64,000 bases of DNA from Populus alba. Taxonomy: Eukaryota > Streptophyta > Magnoliopsida > Malpighiales > Salicaceae. The DNA is taken from positions 7,899,157 through 7,963,156 of the forward strand of contig NC_133301.1 in assembly GCF_005239225.2 (NCBI RefSeq), read 5' to 3'. How positions within the stretch are numbered: position 1 is the first letter of the stretch; each line of letters begins with the position of its first letter. The notes under the pieces are model-generated. The model was not told the DNA's origin, ran no database searches, and was given only the letters and a program-made list of their open reading frames with translations. A program made the position numbers and the translations under genes. This document shows positions 31,101 to 41,537 of the stretch, in pieces.

Positions 31101-32000
31101 TGGTAGTGATTGGTATACGAGTCATTCCACTACCTACTGAGCCCTCATATTGCCTTCTTGAGGGTGATCACTAGGACAACGAGAGACTCTTTTTAGAGAT
31201 CAAGTAATAAACCTACCTTATATCTCACGTAAAAGGATTAGAACCAACCTTTAGGGTGTATGCTCTCTATATATTTTTTTCCCATCAAGGCAAGCCTTTT
31301 TTAAAGCATCTTGAATTCAGGACTTATAGTTGATACAATGGTCGTCACTCATGAAATTTTTGTTGTAGAGTTTGGGCAAGAATTAAAATTCTTGTTTCTT
31401 ATGCAAGCATTACGACCATATATCACCTTTTGAAGGGCGAGTTCATTGTTACACGTGGGCTCTTTGTCGCATGGTTGGGCTCGCTTAAAAATATGTGTGC
31501 CTCCATGAAAGGCGTGTTATTGGAAAGGAAAAAGGTTTTGAGTTTAATCATAAAATTATGATTTAGGTTCACAAGTTGCCACCTAGTACTATGGTTACTA
31601 AGAACTATGGTCTATAAGAGTCTGGTAAGAGATTGGTTGTGCAAGGAGAAGACGCATCACCCCTAGTGCACCCTACCTAAGGTAAGTTGCATTGTTGTTT
31701 AATTGTTTTTCTAAGTCAAGTTTCTATTTGTTGGTCTCATCTAAGGTTCATGGTAGATCTCCCTTTATGAGGGAGTCTTTACCTTATCGGATTAAATCCT
31801 AATTATTTTAAAGTCCAAATTTTAGCATTATATTTATTTTACCCTTTGTATTTTTAATACCTGATGGTGTACTCTATTGTATAGTTTTACACCCCACAAA
31901 TATTAAAGTCTACATCTAAACTCTAATATAAAATGAACAAAATGATTGGTGAAGGGTTTTTGACATTTTACCATATCCTAATGGGTAATCATAAACTGGT
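28200..32000. mobile_element. Mosaic of Tat/Ogre LTR-like fragments
   Basis: No coding potential. The stretches 30660-30840 (resembling the complement of the ACTAGGTGGC... leader seen in such elements) and 31575-31700 (TTGCCACCTAGTACTATGG) look like retrotransposon leader/LTR sequence in different orientations. The C-rich stretch 28900-29650 is low-complexity CCATC-rich sequence as found in long LTRs. Assignment rests on general resemblance and on the gag remnants on either side. Confidence 0.4.
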
Positions 32001-33510
32001 CACGATATCCATTTTTTTTCTTTTTAAAACATAAGAAAAATGCAATTTTTTTTTATGAAAATATGCTTGGAAAACATTTTAGGATCTGGCCGTGTGCATG
32101 GAAACAAAACATTTTTTTTCTTTTGTTTTTGAAAAGGGTAAATTAATTTAAAAGTTTTGAGATTTTTTTTTTAATTTTTGAATTTTTTTTAGAAATGTTT
32201 CGAAGAAAACCGAGTATTTTAATACTGGATCAATATCTTACAGTGTAAAAAATACAACCCAATATTATACAAAATTTATAGAAAAACATGCAATAGAATC
32301 ACAAATTTTTTGAAAGGACTTTATTTATTTTTTCTTTTTTTAGAATATTTATTATTATTATTTATTATTAATAAATATATTGGGCTGGGCCAACCTAGCC
32401 ATATGGGTCGAGCCTAGTTTGGTTGGACCGAGATCAGCCCAAAAGAGGGGTTGGGTCAATGTCGATCCACTTGGGCTGAGTTGGAATGGGTTTAGTCCTG
32501 ATTGATCCCCCCCCCCCGACACCCTGGCTTGGGGAGTTGCTAGTGACCTGGTCATTATGTTGGTGGATAGGACAATGGGTGGAGACGATGGCATCAGTTT
32601 CAAGAGGAGGGAAAAGGAGAAGTGGGAGCTCGCGGTAGAGGAGCTGTTGCTGCTATAAAGGAAGAAGGGGAAACAATCAGTGGAGAGGGGGAAAGTTTGA
32701 TGGTACTAATGGATGGAAAGATTGGTGATGGCCGAAGGCCACAATGGAGAGAGAAAAAGGAGAGAAAGTTCATGGTGGCAAAAAGGAAAGGGGGGGGCTT
32801 CATTTTCTCTCAAATTTAGACTTCAAAATCTTCTCCTTTAGGACATGACATCCTCATCTATTTATAGAGGTTGGAAGAGGGACATTTGGTCTCAACTGGT
32901 GCCAAATCCTAGCCCTTAGTTCGACCTAGAAGGATCCCAATCGTTGGTTCTAAGTAGCCATCATGAGCTGCTAGGTTTGTTGTAGGAAAATGGTTGGTCG
33001 GGTTGGCCATTTTGAAGCGATGCCACAAATACAATGGCCTTGATAAAGTAGAACGGTTCACACTAACATGTAGTCAGGTGTCAGATGATCATTTTTGTAA
33101 TATTCCACATCGATGGTTGAGGGTTTGGTAGCTAGCCTTATTAGTAGTGCTGGTTGTTAACATGTTGTACGTGTTTTGGGGCATTAGGCTCATAAGTGGA
33201 CTCGCGTCACCAAGAATAAAACCATAAGGGTGGTAAGACCCAAAGTGGACAATAAATGACATATTAGGCCAAGCTATTACAATTTTGGTGTAAGTTTTGT
33301 TCAATTTGATAGAGAGATGAAGCATAAAATGCGTCGAGAAGGAGGACCCTCGAGCAGCCTCTTTAGAGAAGAAGATGAGCAGTCAAGCTCAAAACGACAT
33401 CATTTTGGTATTTTTCAGTTTAGTCCTTCAATTTATGATTTCTTAATTAAACCTATAATTGGCTTCAAACTTTCAATTTTGTTCAATTTTGCCCTTACCA
33501 AACTTCAATT
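32000..33510. mobile_element. Probable LTR-type repeat DNA, no gene
   Basis: GC-richer island (32380-33360) with GGGCTGGGCC/TTGGGCTGAG motifs on a T-rich background, ending in TTTAGTCC...CAATTTTG phrases that are common in gypsy LTRs. Reading frames here (for example the minus-strand frame near 32360-32800) lack recognisable domains. Confidence 0.35.
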
Positions 33511-33513
33511 TAG

Positions 33514-33720
33514 AGGTTGTTTGGGAGTGTGGTTGCTGTTGTTTTTCAAAGTGTTTTTCACTCAGAAAAGAACGCCAATAATATTTTTTTTATTTTTAAA
33601 AAATCATTTTTGAGATCAGCACATCAAAATAATTTGAAAACATCAAAAACATATTAACTCAAAAAAAAAAATTCAAATTTTTTCAGAAGTGCTTTTGAAA
33701 ATCACTCTCAAAACAACCTT
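33514..33720. mobile_element. MITE-like element, 207 bases
   Basis: Left end AGGTTGTTTGGGAGTG and right end CACTCTCAAAACAACCTT form an imperfect terminal inverted repeat. The interior is A/T-rich, with CTGATCTC-type motifs. No coding capacity. A clean target duplication could not be fixed by eye. Confidence 0.6.
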
Positions 33721-34380
33721 TTAACCCTAGATTTCAATGCCATTTTCATTTTGGTTCTTGGTCTCGGATTTCTTCAATTTAGCCTCTAATTAAATTAACT
33801 ATTAAAATTTTAAATTTCTTCAATTTCATCCCTGGATTCAGCCGATTGGGTCTTTAGAGTTCAGTGCCTTTTTCAAAATGATTATTGACTACGAATTTCT
33901 TTAATTTAGCCCTTAATTGACCCCAAAAATTAAAAGTTCTTGCAATTTTACCTTTTATTTCAATCAATTGACTTGGTAAAAATTAAATTTGGTCTTTCAA
34001 AATTCCAATATTCTCAATTGAGCCCAAATAGGGCTCTCAAAATTAATTTCTCACCAATTAAGTCCTTGCACTTAATTAAATCTTTCAATTGGACCCAAAT
34101 TAGTTCTTAAACATAATTAAACTTTAGATTAACCTATGATTAAATCAAATTGGCTTATTAAAAATTTAATTATGTCATGAAGCTTAATTTTTAAGTAGAT
34201 TCGTCCAATAATCATTTAATTTGACTTTGACTTTGCATTGCCTCTCTATTTTTGGGTAAAATAAGGTACAATTAAGCTCTTGATTTTGTCTAAAATTATA
34301 GCTTGATTTTTCTTGCTTTTTCTAAAACCCCAGCATTCTTGTTATTATTTTTATTATATTTTTTAATATTTTTTTTTTAT

Positions 34381-34484
34381 TTTGGAAAGAAATAAGATGA
34401 ATTTAGAGAATAACCTAAAAATGAGTTATTATTTTGGAAAGAAATAAGATGAATTTAGAGAATAACCTAAAAATGAGTTATGAC
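34381..34484. repeat. Tandem duplication, 52-base unit, two copies
   Basis: The unit starting TTTGGAAAGAAATAAGATGA at 34381 recurs at 34433 with almost no changes, including the AATAACCTAAAAATGAGTTA end. The near-identity marks a recent local duplication. Confidence 0.9.
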
Positions 34485-34598
34485 ATTCATCATATAAAAC
34501 ATGCTGACATATTTGACATGCATATATCCTTGGAAGGTTGAAACATAGGTCCCTCATCTAAGGTGTACTACACCTAATTGAGAGAAAACATGGAAAAT

Positions 34599-35433
34599 AG
34601 TGTGTTTAGTATTGTGGTTGCTGTTGTGGTTTGAAAAAGGTTGTTAAAAAGTACTTTTAATTGAGGTTGGTTTAGAAAAATATATGTTTGGTTAAAATTG
34701 TGGTTGAAATTGAGGATGGCCAAAAAATAGTTTAATGTGTTTGGTTAAGAATGCTTTTGAAATTAAGGTTATAAAATAATTTTAAAAAATATATATTAAT
34801 ATTGATGGTTTTTAATTTAAATATTATATATTTAACTATTGCTATTACATCATGAAATAAATAATACTTTATATAAAATATTTTTTATGGTTCCATTAAA
34901 CTATTTACAATTCCATCATGTATGAAATACATCCGACAAGGACTATAATTTTCACAAATTTTTTGAAAGAGCAACAACATCGAGTAAAATATAATTAAGA
35001 ACAAAATTGGGATTGCAATCAAATTCTGCAAATGCTATGTTATCAAGTGATCTTCGTCTAATTTATGTAGTGTCATTGAATAATGTTCAACACTAGTTTT
35101 TCGAATAAAACACAATTAAAAATGTATTTTTTTATTTTGTTGGGTCAGATCCGGTTCAATGTATAGCTTTGAATTGAACCAGTCTGATCAGAACAATGGA
35201 GCCATGCTCCACTGTTCAAGGAATAAACCTATGAACAGTGGAGCATGACTCTAGTGTTCATAAGTTTACTCAGCACAAGAAGCAGCAAGGAGCTACTTCT
35301 TGCAAACCAGTGGCTATGCTATAGTTGGTAATGGGTCCTACCAATAGAAAAATACTTTTCCTGCTTTACCAAACAATAATAGTTGTGGTTGCGGGTGAAC
35401 CTCACCCGCAGCCACAAATACCAAACAACCTCT
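34599..35433. mobile_element. MITE-like element, about 835 bases
   Basis: Left terminus TGTTTAGTATTGTGGTTGCTG (34603-34623) pairs with the complement of the right terminus CGCAGCCACAAATACCAAACA (35407-35428). No transposase. The terminal motif is shared with the shorter elements at 33514 and 61643, so they are probably related non-autonomous DNA transposons. The interior holds an inverted pair around GGAGCATG and CATGCTCC (about 35200-35250). Confidence 0.65.
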
Positions 35434-35439
35434 AAGAAA

Positions 35440-36740
35440 GGGCTCAAATAGAGGCTTATTATCAAAAGAAAATTGAGAGCATCAAAGGTGAAGTAGCCAG
35501 ACTCACAAATCTACTCGAACAAGTGCTGAGTTTCAAGAATGGAAAGGGAACATCTGCACAACATCTTGTGGAAGCATCGTCAGCACACATCCCTCTCACG
35601 TCTCAAAACTTAAGGGCAGACTCAGTAACTGGGCAGCATTTGGTCCATTTTCTCTCCATCTAACCACCTTAAGCTCAAGTCGCTGTGGATTTTACAGCTG
35701 AATGACCTTTTGATAATAGGTCTACCAGTCCTATAGACCATGATAAATGGGTTGCTCTAAAAGATAAATGAAGAGTAGTTAAAAGGAATAATATGATTGA
35801 CCCTGTATTACCAGCTAGAGTTTGTTTGGTTCCCAAAAAATATTTGTGGTGCGAAAAGAGTTCAAAGTGTCGGGCTTCATCCAATACACTGGGTTAGAAT
35901 GCTCGAACACTCATATTCGGTTTACTATAACAAGATGCCTAAGATCCATTATCATAAAATGTTAATCTATTTCTTTCAAGATAGTCTTATAGGGTCTGTG
36001 TTAAGTTGGTATATGAGATTGAATGGTTACAAGATTAATAAGTGGAAAGATCTAACATATCCCTTCTTGAAGTAGTTAATTTAAATCTAGAAACTGCTTC
36101 TGACAGAACCAACTTGATGTCCATGGAAAAGGGAAACCAAGAGTCTATGAGGACATATGCACAAAGATGGTGAACATGTGTCCAACCTTCATTGATAGAA
36201 ACAGAAATGGTGATGTTATTTGCCAACACCTTCTAATCCCTTTATTACGAGCATTTGATGGGAAGCTCAACTCGACATTACTATAAAACCATGAGGATTG
36301 CTAAAAGAATTAAACAAGCTATTAAAATGGAAAAAATAGAGGTCCTACCATGGATTCCATAACAATTATAAGATATGAATCAGAAGATGGCTCTCAGATG
36401 GGAAACCTTAGTCGTGTGGTCCAGATAAGTTTTGTTGCAGCATCAACTACTCAAATGCCTTTGTTAAAGAGTGACATACCTCTACCACTTAAGTTTGTCT
36501 ACCAGTATCTGTTAGACTCCAGACTTGTTGCCTTAACTCCATCAAATCTCATGTAACCACCTTTTCATAAATGGTATGATCCATAAGAGAGATGTGAAAA
36601 TCATGGTGGGGTCCTAGGCCATTCGATTGAAAATTGGAAAAATCTCAAGTATCAAGTTCAGATGATGGTGAGCAAGAGGCAGGCTGAGTTTATGAAGGAC
36701 GGTTTCATCAACCATATTGTTACTGGATCATCATGAGCAT
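35440..36740 (+). pseudogene. Tat/Ogre-type Ty3/gypsy gag remnant (plus strand)
   Basis: Starts directly after the MITE-like element with ERAQIEAYYQKKIESIKGEV and LTNLLEQVL. Later frames give LIGSVLSWYMRLNGYKINKWKDL, then NLETASDRTNLMSMEKGN with RTYAQRW, then KWYDP...RCENHGGVLGHSIENWKNLK (a degenerate zinc-knuckle-like segment). These are consecutive parts of a Tat/Ogre gag, broken by stops and frameshifts. It is the counterpart of the minus-strand remnant at 26.9-28.2 kb, but the two have different damage and are separate insertions. Confidence 0.7.
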
Positions 36741-37117
36741 AACAAAGCTCATGAGAAGACATAAATGATTGCTAGAGAATTAGGGGGTCATATTTTGTTA
36801 CAAAATTTTGTTATTCAACACTTTTGTTTTGAGATCACACCCTATCATATTTTCAAAGATATGTCTTTTCTTTGCCTTTTTATTGTTCTGAAGTCAAGAG
36901 ATGTTTAACATTTTATTTTGACAAAATATTTTGATCAAACTACAATATGAGGAATTAAGGTTAGTCAATCCTGAAAGATTAAAAATATTTTGATTGTAGA
37001 AATGACTTTATGTTTGTTAAAATGACATGATAAACAATGTGGGGTGACCAAACAAATTTTAAGCTCACATACAAAATTGAACCACACATCATTGAGCTAA
37101 GTTTTAGCAGTATGCAT

Positions 37118-37330
37118 TGATTAATACTTAAAAATGCATTTTTATAAAGGTTTTATATCGTCATTTTGCACTTGAAGTATCAATAACTCCTTAAATAAAA
37201 CATGTTTTATAATAACATATCTAATAATATAAGTGGCACGATAAAAAAATTGATGTCTTATCACAAGTACAAGAATGTCGAAGTAATAAATAACCCGGCA
37301 AGACTGGGGTCGAACCACAAAGAGGTGAAC

Positions 37331-37367
<37 letters not shown>

Positions 37368-38650
37368 GTTAAAGAGGACTTTGAGATATAAGATTAATGT
37401 GAGGATTCAACAATGATAATAGCATTAGAAATAAGTGTAGTATAAACTCTTTTTAATAATCAACTGGAAACCATACACAAAGGAGGTTCTAATCGGATGA
37501 TTTATCCTTAATAGTTCATTATTAAATTGTTAACATGATCATATTAATTATCTTATTTAAGTAACACCAAAACTTTAAATATTGTCTGGAATTCATGATG
37601 CTAACTTATATTAACAACAAATCAAGTTCCTTTCATAGCATAAGTGTAGGTTATACCATACGGTTGACAATGAAAGTGCGAAGCATTTGCTGTACCAAGT
37701 GTTATACAACACAAATCTAGATTAATCATTTAACAAGCAAGGTATTTATAATTAGTAAGATAAAAAGATAAGACATGTTAATAACAAACTTACTTGGATA
37801 TAAACATTGAAGTCCATGTTTAGTTTATGGTAAATTTTCATCTTAAATGCAGGCCCATCACATAAATAAAAGGATTGATTGATGAGTTTAAGTACTGAAA
37901 TTGAAAGGACAAAGAGAGGGCTAAACTTAGAAAAGAAATGCTGGTTTAGACCAAATTGGAACACTTTTTGGTAATTGGGTCATATTTGGAGCTATATATC
38001 TCGGATTTAGGTTTGCTTTATATGGATGGAAAGTTAAGACATAAGCCTAAAAATTTTATAGGAGTCCAAGATTTGAAAAGCCTTTTTCAACTCCAAATTA
38101 TAGCAACAACGGAGAAGTCTGAATCTCTCCTACAGCCCAGACATTGTTCAGTGTTCAACCCATATCTCGAGTTCTAGAAGTCCAAATGACCTCAATTTTT
38201 TTCCTGGAAAGATGAGACAATTTCCTATAACTTTTATGAGTACAGGTGGTTCAAAGTCGAACGTTATCAATGATGTTTTGTTCAGACAAAAAGATAAGGA
38301 TTATCACCAAGTCAAGATGTAGTCACCCATTCAACAATTAGTCATCAAATCAATAGTTCCAAATTTTGGCCTATAAAAGGAGGCATTTGCCATGCATTTA
38401 GGCATCTTGGTTGTTCAGATCAAGATCATACTCTTTATTTTTATTGTTTTGTAATGTTTAAGTTTTATTTCATATTATATTTTTTTTCATATCTTGTTTA
38501 TGCTTTTCGTTTCCTTTATTATACTTATGTTCTTATGTTGTTTATTTATGTTTCTCTTCTTCATTATGTTTAGCTAAGTTTATTATGTCAAGGTGAATAG
38601 GTTTCACTAATGGTGTTAGAATAGGTATAATATAAACTCAATATGGATTT
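37118..38650 (+). repeat. Rearranged 5' LTR of the 37-42 kb element
   Basis: Bases 37118-37231 and about 37823-38640 match the complement of the solo LTR (16946-16860 and about 16830-15960). Between them, 37240-37822 matches the solo LTR (15180-15990) in the opposite orientation. So about 580 bases from the 3' part of an LTR sit inverted inside this LTR. The gag frame follows directly at about 38650, without a primer-binding site or leader, so the LTR 3' end and the gag N-terminal half have been lost. Confidence 0.65.
38372..38378 (+). promoter_or_regulatory. LTR TATA box
   Basis: CCTATAAAAGGAGGC is conserved in the solo LTR at about 16265 (minus strand), in the same orientation relative to the LTR. 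It is the likely core promoter of the retroelement family. Confidence 0.6.
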
Positions 38651-38652
38651 CA

Positions 38653-39770
38653 ATGTTTATATCCAAGAAATCTATTCAAAGCATTGTGTGTCAAATCTGT
38701 GAAACTAATGAACATTCAATCAATGATTGTCTAAATTTGCCTTCTTTCAAGGAATGCCTCTATGAACAAGCCCGTGCTTTAAATAGTTTCCAAAGGCCCA
38801 ATCATAACCCATACTCACAAACATACAACTCTAGTTGGAGAAATCATCAAAATTTTAGTTGGAAGAGTGATAACAATAATGCACAAACTTCACAGCCATC
38901 ATTTCAAGCACACCATAATTTCAAAAATTCTTTTAGATATGCACCTCGTTATGCTCCACCTAAACATTGCATACATTCATTGCAAAGCAAGAGACAATTA
39001 ACACTCAACTTGCTCAAAACATGATAGATTTTAAAGATGTCCTTGTAAAATTCACATATGCTCTCAGTTTTCAAGAGAAAGGTAAGTTTCCATCTCAACC
39101 ACAAAAAAATCCAGAGGGGCAATACAATGCAAATGCATGTAGTTCCGGAAGCCAACATATGAATCAAGTCAAATTAGTCATCACTCTTCGCAGTGGTAAG
39201 GTTATTGAAAAACCCACTCTTGAACTTTATGAGAAAGATGATGAGTTAATCTCTGAGGATAAGGAAGGGGTTGAATCTGAACATTACAAAGAAAAAACTG
39301 GTTCCCTACTAGCACTTCTATTTTCTCATGCCATGACCAAAAAGGAATTAATCGAGGATGAAAAAGGCACCGAAAATATTGTCGGGGATTATTTGTCAAA
39401 ATTGACAATAGATTTAACGTCCAATATCACACTAATCGATGATTACTTTCCTGATGAATCTTTACGTTCTCTTAGTTCAATGCTTTGGTTTGCTAAAAAT
39501 AGCAATTTTCTTGCTTTAGGATTTTTGCCAGCTCATTTGGATAACCAAGACAAAAGAAAGTTTTTGAGCGAAGTGCAAAACTTTTATTGGGATAACCCTT
39601 ACTTATTCAAATATTGCCTTGATGAAATATTTCAAAAATGCATTCCCGAAAATGAGGTAAGTAGTGTCATTAAATTTTGTCACTTTAAGGTATGTGAGGA
39701 TCATTTCTAGTAAAAAAAGACAATTTCAAAAAACTTACAAAGTGGATTTTACTGGCCCACCATGTTCAAG
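38653..39770 (+). pseudogene. Fused gag-pol remnant of Ty3/gypsy element
   Basis: The first frame (38653-39024) begins shortly before a complete zinc knuckle CQICETNEHSINDC (CX2CX4HX4C) and continues with FQRPNHNPYSQTYN, NFSWKSDNNNAQTSQP. Near 38965 the frame shifts and continues in 38967-39710 with QETINTQLAQNM, GKFPSQPQKNP, ITLRSGKVIEKPTLE. After AMTKKELIE the sequence jumps, still in frame, to DEKGTENIVGDYLSKL, the end of a retroviral-type RNase H linker. It then runs through DYFPDESL, FYWDNPYLFKYCLDEIFQKC to CHFKVCEDHF, the first half of the integrase zinc domain, and a TAG stop at 39708-39710. The second Cys pair (CENC) is readable just beyond. Everything between gag and the linker (protease, RT, RNase H) is deleted. 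Confidence 0.75.
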
Positions 39771-39802
39771 GACTCATATACATTCTGCAAAACCTGTGAA
39801 AA

Positions 39803-40036
39803 TTGTCAAAGGTGGGATTTATTTCAAAACATAGAGAGTCTTTAGATAATCTTCTATTGACTCTTAAGTCTCATTATAGAGGAGATATGCATCGTGCAAT
39901 TCATGATTTATGGCCCCATTTTCATAAAAAACATGTTCATCATAGTCTTGGAAATCTGACTAAAAAAAGACCTTGTTTGCCAGTTTTTAAGAACACTGGA
40001 TGGGAAGTCTATCCCCGACCCATAGAGGGCGTTTAA
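39803..40036 (+). CDS. Unidentified open frame in the retroelement
   Basis: Open for 77 codons without an ATG at its start, ending TAA-free until TAA at 40034-40036. Residues include SLDNLLLTLKSHYRGDMHRA, LWPHFHKKHVHHSLGNL and NTGWEVYPRPIEGV. It is His/Lys-rich and does not look like integrase core. It begins where the integrase zinc-domain similarity stops and ends 230 bases before the LOG-like frame. It could be part of a captured host transcript or chance. I do not recognise it. Confidence 0.3.
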   Translation: MSKVGFISKHRESLDNLLLTLKSHYRGDMHRAIHDLWPHFHKKHVHHSLGNLTKKRPCLPVFKNTGWEVYPRPIEGV

Positions 40037-40196
40037 GCCGTTGTTAGATGTAAAACCAAGGCAATATGTGAGCCACAATCACAATTACCTATACACGCAC
40101 ATGCTTTTTCAAAAAAAAAAAAAAGGAAAGAAAGAGAGAGAGAGTCTCCAGTTGGCTTCCATATAGGTGATAAGATTGCATTTTCTTTTTCTCATC

Positions 40197-40203
40197 TATA
40201 AAA
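40197..40203 (+). promoter_or_regulatory. TATA-like box upstream of the LOG-like pseudogene
   Basis: TATAAAA followed by a CT-rich leader (CTTCTTCTTCTTCCC) and the ATG 66 bases later. It looks like a plant core promoter with 5' UTR, though the context is a retroelement. Confidence 0.4.
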
Positions 40204-40268
40204 CCTTCTTCTTCTTCCCTTCATTTCTACTCAACCCATACATTCTACAAGCATAGACAGGTCTTGAA

Positions 40269-40922
40269 ATGATAGGATCCTCGACTCTGAAAATAAAAAA
40301 TATTTGTGTTTTTTGTGGATCCAGTCCTGGGAAAGAAAAGGAGTTTATAGAATCTGCAAATCATCTTGGTCGGATACTAACTGAGAGAAAGATTCATTTA
40401 GTATATGGGGGAGGCAACCTTGGGTTAATAGGCAGTGTGTTAACAACTACATTCTTAGGAGACAGTCAAGTTTTGTGGGTCGTCCCTAAAGCTTTAGCAA
40501 AACGAGACATCATTGGAAAAACAATTGGAGAGGAACTATAGGTCTCCATAATGTATGATCGAATGAATGCAATGTTTAACCATGTTGATGCCTTCATTGC
40601 CTTACCAGGTGGTCTGGGCACATTGAAAGAGATCTTTCATATTTTCTCTTGGGCCCAACTGCACATTCACGATAAACCCATAAGTATGTTAAATGTTAAT
40701 GGTTTTTATGATAATTTATTGTCTTTTCTTGACCAAGTTGTGGAACAACAATTTCTAACATCTTCGGCATGACAAATCATAATCTCTGCTGCTACTGCTG
40801 AACAATTAATTGACCAACTATAATATTTCATCCCTACCATTGATCCCTGCATGATTCGTCTAAATTGGTCAACTAAGGAAAGCCTTTAAAAGCTTAGATT
40901 AGATTTGAGCCTTCGTTTATGA
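40269..40922 (+). pseudogene. LOG-family (cytokinin riboside 5'-monophosphate phosphoribohydrolase) pseudogene, intronless
   Basis: LOG enzymes release active cytokinin bases from their riboside monophosphates. One frame runs 218 codons from ATG (40269) to the terminal TGA (40920-40922), the normal LOG length. It shows NICVFCGSSPGKEKEF, HLVYGGGNLGLIGSV, VVPKALAKRDIIGKTIGEE, the conserved Arg98 (MYDR), the nucleotide-binding signature PGGLGT with Glu121, and WAQLHIHDKPISMLNVNGFYD. Four in-frame stops break it: codon 91 (TAG, 40539), 168 (TGA, 40770), 185 (TAA, 40821) and 207 (TAA, 40887). There is no frameshift. Plant LOG genes normally have several introns; this copy has none, so it probably arose from mRNA and now lies inside a retroelement. 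The Lys after Arg98 in typical LOGs is Met here. Confidence 0.85.
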
Positions 40923-41537
40923 AACCTTGTGTCTTTTGGTTTTATTAATACCATATTATTTTATTTTGTTATTTCTTATATTTATTTAAGTGTGTTTCAT
41001 GATTGTCAATATTCGTTGTTTCAGGTGATGTCTTCTATATTCTATCTTTATCTTTCTACCTTAGGACATTGAGGACAAAGTTTCGTTTTGGTTGGGAGGG
41101 AGGGGTAGTAATTGATATTTTCAAAATAAAATAAAATTAACTAATTGTGTTTTATATTTCATAAACCATTTGCAAAACTATTGTTACTAGGATGACAGAG
41201 TAAAGGAGTTCTTTTGACTCTTGAGACGCATTTTAGTAAACATTCTTAACAAGGTCTATCAGAATACTTCTTGAAATATTCAAGTTTACAAACTCTCGCA
41301 TTGTTATCACTTAATTCTACTCATATACTCATTTAACAAGTATTTTTAAACCTTCATTTTCATACACGAACTTTAACATATAATTATGAGTTGCAGATTG
41401 GATTATTACATTATTTATATTATTTTGTTAAGGGTACCAACTAAAGGAAATGGATAATATATAATTTGCCAAAAAAAAAAAGATGATAATAAAAACGTAG
41501 ATAAATTTGGTTTTATAGCCTCTCTAACCTAAGCAAT

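Noticed and set aside
32358..32819. Opposed frames of 65-81 codons in a GC-richer island
   Set aside because: They run through GGAGAAGG/TTGGGCTGGG low-complexity repeat DNA on both strands; no protein features.
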